From: Actinomycetes bacterium | Lineage (GTDB): Bacteria; Actinomycetota; Acidimicrobiia; Acidimicrobiales; Acidimicrobiaceae | Length of the DNA stretch: 32,742 nucleotides | Assembly (NCBI GenBank): GCA_021850605.1 | Contig: JAJZLQ010000048.1 | Location: forward strand, 1-32,742 | Direction: 5' to 3' | Shown here: positions 25,669 to 32,742 of the stretch, piece by piece | Position numbering within the stretch: the first letter of the stretch is position 1 | How the letters are laid out: the number at the start of each line of letters is the position of its first letter | Made by a program: the position numbers and the translations under genes | The notes under the pieces: generated by a model | What the model was told of the DNA's origin: nothing | Databases searched by the model: none | What the model saw: only the letters and a program-made list of their open reading frames with translations

Positions 25669-26445
25669 TCAGATGACCTTGATCTGCTCCAGGTACTCGA
25701 CGACCTTGTTGAAGGCGTCGCCCTCGTCGACAACGACCGTGCCCGCGGCTCTCGCCTCGGCCTCACGCACCTCGGATATCTCCTCGCGCGCCCCGGTCTT
25801 GCCGACCTCGTCGGCGGTCAGGCCCAGATCCCCGATACCCAAGGTCTCGACGGGCTTCGACTTTGCAGCCATGATCCCCTTGAAGGAGGGGTAGCGCGGC
25901 TCGACCACGCCCGCGGTGACGGTGACGACCGCCGGCAGCGGCGAGACGACCTCGTCGTAGCCTGCCTCGGTCTGGCGCTCCACCTTGAGGGAGCCACCGT
26001 CCACCTGGACCTTCTTGGCAAAGGTGACCGAGGCGACTCCGAGCAGTTCGGCAACCTGCACCGGGAGGGTGCCGGTGTAGCCGTCGCTCGATTCGGTTCC
26101 CGCGATCACCAGGTCGAAGGGCTCGCGGCCGATGGCCTTGGCCAAAACCTTGGCAGTGGAGAGCGCGTCCGAGCCCACCAGCGCATCGTCGCTCACCAGC
26201 ACTCCGCGATGCGCACCCATGGCCAGCGCATTGCGGATGCCCGACGTCTCATTGCGCGGTGCCATCGAAAAGACGACCACCTCACCCGAGCCAGAGGCGT
26301 CAACCAGCTGCAGCGCCATCTCGACACCGTAGGAGTCCGACTCGTCCATGATCAGCTTGCCGTCACGGGCAAGGTTGTAGGACGCGTCGAGCTTCTGAGG
26401 AGAGGCGGGGTCCGGAATCTGCTTTACACAAACAGCGATCTTCAT
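25669..26445 (-). CDS. etfB: Electron transfer flavoprotein beta subunit
   Basis: A 258-residue AMP-binding ETF subunit. It opens MKIAVCVKQIPDP, the family signature, and carries AGTESSDGYTGTLPVQVAELLG, here read as the ETF-beta signature region (AGxxxxDxxxGxxP near residues 115-135), followed by LPAVVTVT. It forms a heterodimer with EtfA, encoded next. ATG 26445 has AAGGGA upstream. The gene lies 67 bases after the glycerophosphodiesterase gene on the same strand and may be read from a shared transcript. No fixC/fixX-type or ETF:quinone oxidoreductase gene is in the window. Confidence 0.93.
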   Translation of the reverse strand: MKIAVCVKQIPDPASPQKLDASYNLARDGKLIMDESDSYGVEMALQLVDASGSGEVVVFSMAPRNETSGIRNALAMGAHRGVLVSDDALVGSDALSTAKVLAKAIGREPFDLVIAGTESSDGYTGTLPVQVAELLGVASVTFAKKVQVDGGSLKVERQTEAGYDEVVSPLPAVVTVTAGVVEPRYPSFKGIMAAKSKPVETLGIGDLGLTADEVGKTGAREEISEVREAEARAAGTVVVDEGDAFNKVVEYLEQIKVI

Positions 26446-26512
26446 ATCCAGGCGTTCCCTTGCTATTGCTTTCTAGCGGCGCCGCACATTGCCGGCATCG
26501 CGCTTGGTGAAA

Positions 26513-27232
26513 TCAATCGATTTTCGCACCCAGCGCGGCAAGTGCCAAATCTATCCGGTTCGTTATCACTCCGTCCACACCGAAGGAGGCCAGCTCGGCG
26601 ATGCGAGGGCCGACATCAACCGTCCAGGTGCAGACCTTCAGGCCCCCCTCGTGGGCGCCTTGCACCGCCTCGGCGTCCAGCGAGGAGTGATGCGGAAGGA
26701 TATACGCAGCTCCCAGGGCATTTGCCGCCTTGCAACGCTCGGGCAGGTCCGCACCGATGGCGGTCAAGAGGCCGAGGGGATAGCCCGAGGCGACCTTCGC
26801 GAATGCCTCCAGGGCCGCCTCTGAGAAACTTGTCACAAAGATGTCACAGGAGCCGGAGTAGGAGTACAGGATCCGGCCGAGAAGGCGCGATGTCAGCTCC
26901 GAGGGTACCCAGCCGACCTCTTTGGGGTCGCTCTTTATCTCGATGTCGATGATCTGGCCGTCGAGAATCTCGAGAACCTCCTCGATCCGCAGAAGCTCTC
27001 CGCCGGCAGCCCGGTTGAGGTCGGAAAAGGTGTGCTCGGCCACCGCCCCGTAACCCTTGACGAGCGGATCATGGATCACCGCCAGGATCCCGTCCTGAGT
27101 GGCGCGGACGTCGAACTCGCTTCCGTCACCTCCCGCGGGGCGTACCGCCTCGAAAGCGGCGCGGGAATTGTCCAGGCGGCCGTAGGAGGCCCCCCGATGA
27201 CCTAGCACCACTGGCCGGTTCAATTGGTTCAT
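26513..27232 (-). CDS. Glycerophosphodiester phosphodiesterase (GDPD family)
   Basis: A 239-residue TIM-barrel hydrolase. GHRGAS gives the catalytic H12; SEFDVRATQDGILAVIHD gives metal ligands E39 and D41 and the second histidine H54; DIEIKSD provides a further acidic ligand. It hydrolyses glycerophosphodiesters to glycerol 3-phosphate and an alcohol. The usual PENT after GHRG is replaced by LDNSRAAFE, a tolerated variation. No signal peptide is seen, so it is probably cytoplasmic and acts in lipid-headgroup turnover. GAGAGA precedes ATG 27232; 19 bases separate it from the kinase gene upstream. Confidence 0.9.
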   Translation of the reverse strand: MNQLNRPVVLGHRGASYGRLDNSRAAFEAVRPAGGDGSEFDVRATQDGILAVIHDPLVKGYGAVAEHTFSDLNRAAGGELLRIEEVLEILDGQIIDIEIKSDPKEVGWVPSELTSRLLGRILYSYSGSCDIFVTSFSEAALEAFAKVASGYPLGLLTAIGADLPERCKAANALGAAYILPHHSSLDAEAVQGAHEGGLKVCTWTVDVGPRIAELASFGVDGVITNRIDLALAALGAKID

Positions 27233-27251
27233 TGCATTCTCTCTCGTAGCG

Positions 27252-28736
27252 TCACTCGAGGCCCGGCTCCACCGGCACCTCGATCAAGACCCTGGCCCCA
27301 CCCTGGCTCTCGAAGCGGATGCTTCCGCCCAGCTGCGTGGTTACGAGGCTGCGCACGATGGCGAGTCCCAGCGAGGAGGAGTTCTCTGGATCGAAGCCCT
27401 CTGGAAAGCCTACGCCGGTGTCGGCCACCTCGATGTCGAGGCACTCTTCGCGTCGGCTTAGGGAGATGGTTATACTGCCCGAGCGGGACTCCCTCCCCTC
27501 ATCGCGGCCGCCGAATGCGTGCTCGATCGAGTTCTGGATCAGCTCGGCGATGGTCAGGGCCAGAGGCGTGGCCTTGGCCGCATCGAGCTCTCCGGGAACG
27601 CCGACGACCGAGATGTCCAGCATCAGCCCTGGTGGGACCGATTCCTGGGCCAGCTGGACGACGGCCCCTACCACCTCCTGGAAGTCGACCTGGTCACCCA
27701 CGTCACGGGAGAGGATCTCGTGCACCAGCGCCATGGAGCGGATGCGACGCTCCGCCTCCATCAGCGAACCCCGCCCGGCATCCGAGCCGATCCGGCGAGC
27801 CTGCAGCCTGAGAAGGGAGGAGATGGTCTGCAGGTTGTTCTTCACCCGGTGGTGCACCTCGCGGATGGTGGCATCCTTGGAGAGCAGCAGCCGGTCACGG
27901 CGCCTCAGCTCGGTGATGTCGCGCATCAGGACCAGCGCGCCCGCGTACTCACCGTCGGCGAGCAGCGGGATGGCGTGGAAGATGATGATGGAGTCCGGCC
28001 GGGTTTCCACCTCCTCCACCACCGGCAACCGGGTGACGCGGGCGCGCTCCGCCGCGGTCATGTCCACGCCCAACTCCCTGAAGTGGTCCCCGGCCCGGGC
28101 CGAGAAGTGCCCCAGGCGGTGCAGCCCCGAAGCGGCGTTGGGGCTCATGAAGGTGATGTTGCCATCATGATCGAGCACCATCACGCCGTCACCTACACGC
28201 GGGGCTTCCGCCGGCTCATCCACGTAGAACGGGAACTCCCCGCGGGTGATCATGTTGGCGAAACGCTCGAAGAGCGAGACGTACTCCCGCTCCAGCTCTC
28301 CCCGCACGCGCTTGGAGTTGAGCTCGTACTCCCGCACCATCACCGCCACCACTTTGTCGTGGTGGCGCACCGGTATGCAGAAGCTGACCCGGTGCTCGTC
28401 GGCGTGCATCATGCGGCTCTCGCGAAAAGCGATATGGCCGGTGGTCATGCACTGGGTGATACCCGGGGTGGAGGAGGCGGGCACCACCGTGCCGACCAGG
28501 TCGCGGGAGTAGAGCGTGCGCGAGGTGGCCGGACGCACCTGGGCGACGATCATGTACTTGGGCTCCGCCTCGGTACCCTCGGCAGCACGGAGCTCACCGG
28601 TCACCGGCACGTAGAGAAGCAGGTCACTGAAGCACAGGTCGGCGAGCATTCCCCAACTGGTGGTCAGGCGAACCAGGTGGTCGGCGTCCAGGGCACCGAC
28701 TCCCGCGCGGCGCGCCAGGACGGGAAGGGTGGTCAT
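27252..28736 (-). CDS. pdtaS: PdtaS-like soluble sensor histidine kinase
   Basis: A 494-residue cytosolic histidine kinase. The order is an N-terminal GAF-like histidine-kinase sensor domain (about 1-165), a PAS domain (about 170-285), a HisKA_2 dimerisation/phosphoacceptor helix with EVHHRVKNNLQT (H295/H296) and an HATPase domain with N-box ELIQNSIEHAF and G-box DTGVGFPEGF. No membrane helix is present. The layout and length match mycobacterial PdtaS, which phosphorylates the antiterminator-type ANTAR regulator PdtaR; pdtaR is not in the window. ATG 28736 is chosen because GAGGAGGGG (28742-28750) precedes it; an in-frame upstream codon at 28781 lacks one. Between PHP and GDPD genes on one strand. 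Confidence 0.88.
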   Translation of the reverse strand: MTTLPVLARRAGVGALDADHLVRLTTSWGMLADLCFSDLLLYVPVTGELRAAEGTEAEPKYMIVAQVRPATSRTLYSRDLVGTVVPASSTPGITQCMTTGHIAFRESRMMHADEHRVSFCIPVRHHDKVVAVMVREYELNSKRVRGELEREYVSLFERFANMITRGEFPFYVDEPAEAPRVGDGVMVLDHDGNITFMSPNAASGLHRLGHFSARAGDHFRELGVDMTAAERARVTRLPVVEEVETRPDSIIIFHAIPLLADGEYAGALVLMRDITELRRRDRLLLSKDATIREVHHRVKNNLQTISSLLRLQARRIGSDAGRGSLMEAERRIRSMALVHEILSRDVGDQVDFQEVVGAVVQLAQESVPPGLMLDISVVGVPGELDAAKATPLALTIAELIQNSIEHAFGGRDEGRESRSGSITISLSRREECLDIEVADTGVGFPEGFDPENSSSLGLAIVRSLVTTQLGGSIRFESQGGARVLIEVPVEPGLE

Positions 28737-28784
28737 GCCACGCCCCTCCTCGGCCCTGCCAGATGAGTCGGCAGGGCGCACGTC

Positions 28785-29663
28785 TCAGCCTTCCCCGGCG
28801 ATGACGAGTCTGCGCTTGGAGCGGTCGCGGAAGGTCGCCAGAGAGGTGTATCCGGCTTCGCTCAGGTACCCGCGCAGCTCCGAGACGCGCATGGAGACCT
28901 CGCCCAGGCGATGTGCGTCCGAGGCGGTGGTCACCTCGACACCGTACTGATTGAACTTCTTGAGCAGGTAGGGCGCCGGATATGGCTCCCCCACCGGCTT
29001 GCGCCAGCCGGCCGAGGAGACCTCGGCCACGATACCCGAGTCGCGAGCGGCCTCGGCCATCCGGTCGTAGTACTCCTCCGGGACCCGCGGGAAGTGCGAG
29101 GTCACCTTGACCAGGTCGGGGTGGGCAAGAACGTCCACCGCTCCGCTGTTGGCCAGTTCGCCCAGGGCCCGGGTGTAGTTGTCCCAGGCGCGCTCGACCC
29201 CGTAGGAGTCCCACCATGCCTCGATGAAGGGGTCTCCGACATGGTCAAAGGGGCAGTCGTCGATCCAGTGAACCGAGCCGAGCAGCACGTCGAAGGGATA
29301 GCCCTTCAGAAGCTCGGCCACCGTGTCCATCTCTCCCTGGTAATAATCGACCTCGAGTCCGACCACTACCGGCAGCCCCGCCTTCTTGGCGGCCACCGCC
29401 ACCTCCACATAGGCGTCAAGGTCGGCCCGGGAGTGCTCGTACCAGTAGTCCTCCATCAGGTTGCGCATCGGGCTGTCGGGAAAGCGGCGGAAGTAGCGCC
29501 CCAGCGGGCCGACCGCCTGGCCGAAGCGGAAGAGGTGCTCGGTGATGGCCAGCTCCACCACACCCTCGGCTTTGGCCTTGTCTACATATTCGGCAAGCTG
29601 CTCGATGGTGGGGTCGATGTCGCGCTGGCCGTGGGGCCAGAGGTGCAGGTGGTAGTCGATCAC
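28785..29663 (-). CDS. PHP-domain phosphoesterase, histidinol-phosphatase-like
   Basis: A 292-residue PHP-family enzyme. Metal ligands are visible in order: HLH (H5, H7), ITEH (E42/H43), E104 in GLEVDY, H132 in GSVHW, H181 in AHPDLVK, and D249/H251 in SDAH. This is the pattern of HisJ/HisK-type histidinol-phosphate phosphatases, which supply the penultimate step of histidine synthesis; a related phosphoesterase activity is equally possible because no other his gene is nearby. The GTG start overlaps the upstream ATPase gene's stop (GTGA, 29660-29663), which fixes the start and implies coupled translation. Confidence 0.87.
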   Translation of the reverse strand: MIDYHLHLWPHGQRDIDPTIEQLAEYVDKAKAEGVVELAITEHLFRFGQAVGPLGRYFRRFPDSPMRNLMEDYWYEHSRADLDAYVEVAVAAKKAGLPVVVGLEVDYYQGEMDTVAELLKGYPFDVLLGSVHWIDDCPFDHVGDPFIEAWWDSYGVERAWDNYTRALGELANSGAVDVLAHPDLVKVTSHFPRVPEEYYDRMAEAARDSGIVAEVSSAGWRKPVGEPYPAPYLLKKFNQYGVEVTTASDAHRLGEVSMRVSELRGYLSEAGYTSLATFRDRSKRRLVIAGEG

Positions 29664-30832
29664 TTTCTGGGATTGCCTCGCGTCGAAATATCTGCGGATT
29701 TGATGTTATAGCCTATTCGCGCGAGCGCCGGGAGGTCTGCGACGTCGGTCTCAAGGTAAGGGGCGCGAAGCACCCGGTTGGGCTCGACCGAAAGCGTGGC
29801 GAGGAGTGAGCGTTCCTCGGCGGCCAGACCCGCAAAATCGACAAAGGTGGAGCCCACCTCGGCCAGCACCGAAGCCACCACCTTGGCGTCCGCACCGGCG
29901 AAGCCGCGCTCGGCAAGTTTGGCCGGCTCGGCGACCATCGAGCCGGCGGCCCTGCGCGCGTGTGGATCCCGGAGGTAGTCAGGCAGGCTGCGGTTGACGA
30001 TCATCGCCCCCAGGTTCAGCCCACGCTCCTTCAGCGCCCCGAGGAAGAACTCCGCCTCGCGCATCGGCACGTACTCCGGCGTCGCCACCACCACGAAGGA
30101 GCACTGGGGCGAGCGCAGCACACCTGCCACGCTGTTGGCGCGCTCGATGAACCCTTCATACATGGACTGGAACAACATGAAGAACTCGGCCACCTCGGCC
30201 AGGAACTGTGAGCCCAGTATCCGGTCCGCCACCTGGTAGAAGGGCTTGAAGGCCGCGGCGACCAAGCGCGATCGATAGGGGGCGGTGATCCAGCGCAACA
30301 GTTTGGAGCTGAAGAACTCCGCCATGCGCTCGGGTGCGTCCAGAAAGTCGATGGCATTGCGGCTCGGAGGGGTGTCCACCACGATCAGGTCGAACTCTCC
30401 TCGGTTGTAGATGTCGTAGAGCGCCTCCATGGCGATGTAGTCGTGGCTCTGGACGAAACGGCCGGAGATATTGGCGTAGATCGGGTTGGCTAGGATCTCC
30501 TGGCGCACGCGCATATTCGGTGCGTAACGCGCCACCAGGTCATCCCACGAGGCCTTGGTGTCGAGCATGGCTGCGTACAGCGCACCGTGCGGGTGGGGGT
30601 GGGCGAATCCGGAGATGTCCACCCGGGTAACGACGTTCCCGAAGTTGGCCAGCCCCATCGCGTCCGCCAGCCGGCGCGCGGGATCAACCGTCAGGATCAG
30701 CACCTTGCGTCGTGTCTCGAGCGCCGCCACCAGGCCGAGCGCCGCCGCGGTGGTGGTCTTGCCCACTCCGCCCGCGCCTGCGGTCACCAGGATCGACTTC
30801 TCGGTAATCAGCTTGGAGAGGAGATCGTCCAT
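29660..30832 (-). CDS. ArsA/Get3-like ATPase, Rv3680 type (second of a pair)
   Basis: A 390-residue P-loop ATPase of the ArsA/Get3 family. The P-loop is GAGGVGKTT (19-27): the signature lysine at the second position of the deviant Walker A is alanine (A20). Switch-like TVDPARRLADAMG carries the DPA motif and DTPPSRNAIDFLD is the switch II region. It should be cytosolic and pair with the ATPase encoded one base upstream. In Mycobacterium the homologous Rv3679/Rv3680 pair forms a complex whose client is not established; no arsenic-resistance gene is near, so arsenite transport is unlikely. The stop overlaps the PHP gene. Confidence 0.88.
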   Translation of the reverse strand: MDDLLSKLITEKSILVTAGAGGVGKTTTAAALGLVAALETRRKVLILTVDPARRLADAMGLANFGNVVTRVDISGFAHPHPHGALYAAMLDTKASWDDLVARYAPNMRVRQEILANPIYANISGRFVQSHDYIAMEALYDIYNRGEFDLIVVDTPPSRNAIDFLDAPERMAEFFSSKLLRWITAPYRSRLVAAAFKPFYQVADRILGSQFLAEVAEFFMLFQSMYEGFIERANSVAGVLRSPQCSFVVVATPEYVPMREAEFFLGALKERGLNLGAMIVNRSLPDYLRDPHARRAAGSMVAEPAKLAERGFAGADAKVVASVLAEVGSTFVDFAGLAAEERSLLATLSVEPNRVLRAPYLETDVADLPALARIGYNIKSADISTRGNPRK

Positions 30833-30833
30833 C

Positions 30834-31811
30834 TCAGCTCATCTCCTCCATCAGCGCCTCGGCGATCTCGATCGTCAGCTTGGTACCTTCCTCCGCCCCC
30901 ATGAAATAAGGGACGAAGACGGTCTCGATCCCCTCGTCAAGGCCGGAGAGGAAACCGCGGATCTGCTCCGAACGCGAGGCGCGCAATCCATGGGCCAGCT
31001 CCGAGGCCGCCACCAGCGCATCGGCCGAGCCTTCACAGATGGCTTCGAAGTCCTCCCGGTACTTCCCGTGGGCAATCTCGGTGAAGAGCGCCGCCTGTCC
31101 GGCGGCAAACGGCTCGCCCAGCACCTTGTTGACCACGCAGGCTTGAACATGGATTGAGGTCTCGTAGCGGAGCCGCTCTAGCAACTCGAGGGACTCGGTC
31201 ACCGGCGTCTCCTCCGGAGTGAGCACCAGAACCAGGGAGGTGGTGCGGGGATCGGAGAGGATCTCCTGCATCCAGGCGGTCTGCTCCTTGACGATGCCCA
31301 GCTTGAAGAGCTCGGATATCCCCTCCGGGGAAGCCAGCTGGGAGACGATGTGCCCGCTGGCGCTGGCGTCCACCCAGATGATGTCCCAGTTGCGCTCGCG
31401 CACCTCCCAGGAAAGCTTGCCGACCACCAGTATCTCCTTCACACCTGGAGCGGCATTGGCCACGAAGTCGAAGGCACGAGCCAGCGGCCCCAGCGAGGTG
31501 ATGATGGGCAGGCGGAGATTGAGGCGCAGGTACTCGGCGAGAGCCTCTTCGGTGTCCATCGCCATCACGTAGAGGTTTGGGGCGACGCTCTTGGGCTTGA
31601 AGCCCACGTGCTCCGCCCCGAAGTTCGCAGCCACATCACCCTTGGCGTCGACCTCACACACCAGCGTCTTCAGTCCCGCCCGGCTCGAGATGCGCGCCAG
31701 CGCGGCGGTGATGGAGGACTTGCCCACTCCCCCCTTACCGGTGACGAAGACCAGGCGCCGGGAGAGGAGCTCATTCCCGAGCTGCCCTAGGGGGTGGGGG
31801 CCGGGTGCCAC
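30834..31811 (-). CDS. ArsA/Get3-like ATPase, Rv3679 type (first of a pair)
   Basis: A 325-residue ArsA/Get3-family ATPase. The P-loop GKGGVGKSS (25-33) keeps the signature lysine K26, but the usual DPA after the second strand is replaced by CEVDAKGDVAANFG. WVDASASGH takes the place of the switch II DTAPTGH-type motif. These changes are complementary to those in the downstream partner, suggesting a heterodimer with shared sites. It is shorter than ArsA and has no membrane insertion. The GTG start at 31811 has AAGG nine bases upstream. It lies 15 bases after the DUF3107 gene and one base before its partner gene. Confidence 0.87.
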   Translation of the reverse strand: MAPGPHPLGQLGNELLSRRLVFVTGKGGVGKSSITAALARISSRAGLKTLVCEVDAKGDVAANFGAEHVGFKPKSVAPNLYVMAMDTEEALAEYLRLNLRLPIITSLGPLARAFDFVANAAPGVKEILVVGKLSWEVRERNWDIIWVDASASGHIVSQLASPEGISELFKLGIVKEQTAWMQEILSDPRTTSLVLVLTPEETPVTESLELLERLRYETSIHVQACVVNKVLGEPFAAGQAALFTEIAHGKYREDFEAICEGSADALVAASELAHGLRASRSEQIRGFLSGLDEGIETVFVPYFMGAEEGTKLTIEIAEALMEEMS

Positions 31812-31826
31812 GGGGTCGACCTTGGC

Positions 31827-32057
31827 CTACGCGCCGAAACCTACGCGACGCTCCTCCTTCTGGGCGCCGACGACGACGTAGGCAACTCGGGAGGTGCTGA
31901 TCCCCACGCGGCGGCCCTTCTTGTCGGTCACCCACCAGAGGCGGCCGCTATCGGCCATCGCCGCGTCGACCGTCTGGGCGAGCTCCGCTTGGTCGGCCTC
32001 CTCCAGCTCCAGGTCAAGCTCACGAGGCGAATCGACGAAACCGATCCTGATCTCCAC
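31827..32057 (-). CDS. DUF3107 family protein
   Basis: A 76-residue protein of the small actinobacterial DUF3107 family. The core is PRELDLELEEADQAELAQTV, followed by LWWVTDKKGRRVGI and RVAYVVVG, matching the family's length and pattern. The function is unknown. GTG 32057 is chosen because AGGAG lies six to seven bases upstream and the protein then starts at the family position; reading further upstream would enter the IS-derived region. It heads the long minus-strand run and is followed by the ArsA-like pair. Confidence 0.82.
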   Translation of the reverse strand: MEIRIGFVDSPRELDLELEEADQAELAQTVDAAMADSGRLWWVTDKKGRRVGISTSRVAYVVVGAQKEERRVGFGA

Positions 32058-32126
32058 AGATGCTCCTAATCGCGAGAGGCCGTACCACCGGTGACGGCCA
32101 GTACTCCACAACTCTACCGTTGCAGA

Positions 32127-32345
32127 TGAGTGAGCAGTAGCGACCACTCACGCTGCACCCCTTCTCGGGGTTCCGCCCCTGTTCCCAGGATTGGTTCTGG
32201 CCTCACCGGGAACGGCCTTGCATGACTGCAAAGGTCTTACGTTTCCTCCTCCGGCACCGGATGATCTGGCGTCGGAGCCGAGTCCCCCACCGCTGCCGGC
32301 GGGACTGGCGGGCTTCGGGGCCGTGGCTCCAACTGAGCCACAACT
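32127..32345 (-). ncRNA. Possible omega-RNA (guide scaffold) region at the 3' end of tnpB
   Basis: Several inverted repeats cluster here: 32323-32329 with 32335-32341 (GTGGCTC/GAGCCAC, five-base loop), 32181-32186 with 32208-32213 (GTTCCC/GGGAAC with inner AGG/CCT pairing), 32166-32169 with 32175-32178, and TGAGTG/CACTCA (32127-32132 with 32145-32150) overlapping the tnpB stop. In known TnpB elements the guide RNA is encoded across the 3' end of tnpB. The exact element end and guide boundary cannot be read here. Confidence 0.35.
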
Positions 32346-32742
32346 GGCATGACCCGGCCAGTCACGGAGGTTCTTCGCTGCGTTGACGTCCCGGTCGACC
32401 AGCTCGCCGGTTGTGGCACAGACGAGTTGTTTGGCGAGCTTCCTCGGCTCGGTCAAGCGGCACCCACAGATGTGATGGACCCGCGATGAGGCGAACCAGC
32501 GGTCGGCGACCGTGAGCGTGCTTCCTCTCCACGCCATCTTGTAGGCGAGCTGCGGCCTGATCTTGCCCAACGCAGCGTCGGACACAGAACGCCGGAAGGC
32601 CCGGCGCCCCATGCTCTTGTTCATGGCAGCGAGGTCGAGGTCTTCGATCACCACCTCGCTGTAGGTGTCCCCCAGCCAGCTCACGAGCTGGTGGGCGGCT
32701 TCCCGGCGCAGGTGCACGACTCGGCGGTCCAGCCAGGCGAGC
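32148..32742 (-). CDS. tnpB: TnpB-like RNA-guided nuclease (IS200/IS605 or IS607 group), N-terminus outside the window
   Basis: The frame is open to the right edge, so only the C-terminal part is seen. VVIEDLDLAAM carries the RuvC-II glutamate, and GELVDRDVNAAKNLRDW carries the RuvC-III aspartate. AYKMAWRGSTLTVADRWFAS is typical of TnpB. The zinc-ribbon between them is degenerate: the first pair reads HHICGC and the second CATTG, not C-x2-C twice. The last 65 or so residues are a Gly/Ala/Pro-rich low-complexity tail that overlaps a hairpin-rich DNA segment. TnpB cuts DNA using an RNA encoded at the element's 3' end; no transposase tnpA is in view. It is probably a mobile-element remnant or intact element beyond the edge. 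Confidence 0.88.
   Translation of the reverse strand, partial: LAWLDRRVVHLRREAAHQLVSWLGDTYSEVVIEDLDLAAMNKSMGRRAFRRSVSDAALGKIRPQLAYKMAWRGSTLTVADRWFASSRVHHICGCRLTEPRKLAKQLVCATTGELVDRDVNAAKNLRDWPGHASCGSVGATAPKPASPAGSGGGLGSDARSSGAGGGNVRPLQSCKAVPGEARTNPGNRGGTPRRGAA

Noticed and set aside
25618-26952. A 444-codon plus-strand frame opposite etfB and the glycerophosphodiesterase gene
   Set aside because: Antisense to two well-identified genes, with no motif of its own.
29660-31811. Arsenical resistance (arsA) operon
   Set aside because: No arsB, arsC, arsD or arsR is present and both ATPases match the actinobacterial Rv3679/Rv3680-type pair better.

Overview
The window is a high-GC chromosomal segment (roughly two thirds G+C by eye) from a Gram-positive, high-GC bacterium of the Actinomycetota. 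The evidence is a set of families largely confined to that phylum: a histidine phosphatase of the MSMEG_4193 type, DUF3090, an SCO1664-type kinase-like protein, DUF3107, an ArsA-like ATPase pair like Mycobacterium Rv3679/Rv3680, a PdtaS-like histidine kinase, a long RecQ variant, a PASTA Ser/Thr kinase and CtaG. GTG and TTG starts are frequent. A secreted IPT/TIG protein and a four-subunit 2-oxoacid:ferredoxin oxidoreductase point to a deep-branching group such as Acidimicrobiia rather than Mycobacteriales or Streptomyces. That placement is an inference.

Layout. 1-1869: 3' part of a secreted FxLYD/IPT-TIG surface protein. 2053-3903: ABC exporter half-transporter. 4058-8283: a tight, overlapping five-gene operon (GltD-like flavoprotein, korD, korA, korB, korC), opened by a promoter with a perfect TTGACA -35 box and closed by a strong hairpin terminator. 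8466-11219: an accessory island of lower GC with an unknown four-helix membrane protein, a small protein gene and about 1.1 kb without convincing genes. 11220-14030 (minus): DinB/DUF664 protein and RecQ with a phosphoribosyltransferase-like tail. 14212-15843: PASTA kinase, divergent from recQ and convergent with a PIG-L deacetylase (15855-16577, minus). 16743-19408: peroxiredoxin, CtaG (apparently leaderless) and thiolase, followed by a 14-bp-stem terminator. 19521-22105: the actinobacterial phosphatase/DUF3090/kinase-like trio plus a GNAT acetyltransferase.

From 32057 down to 22163 all genes lie on the minus strand with short gaps or overlaps: DUF3107, two ArsA-like ATPases, PHP phosphoesterase, PdtaS-like kinase, glycerophosphodiesterase, etfB, etfA and an 805-residue SEC-C protein. 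A TnpB gene, cut by the right edge, sits just upstream of DUF3107. Its 3' end is rich in hairpins and could carry a guide-RNA (omega-RNA) scaffold.

Metabolically, the Kor complex with its flavoprotein, the thiolase and ETF fit ferredoxin- and flavin-linked carbon or fatty-acid metabolism in an aerobe (CtaG, peroxiredoxin). The most interesting uncharacterised parts are the kinase/phosphatase-like quartet, the ArsA pair with complementary active-site motifs, the low-GC island and the TnpB 3' region. No tRNA, rRNA or CRISPR array was seen.
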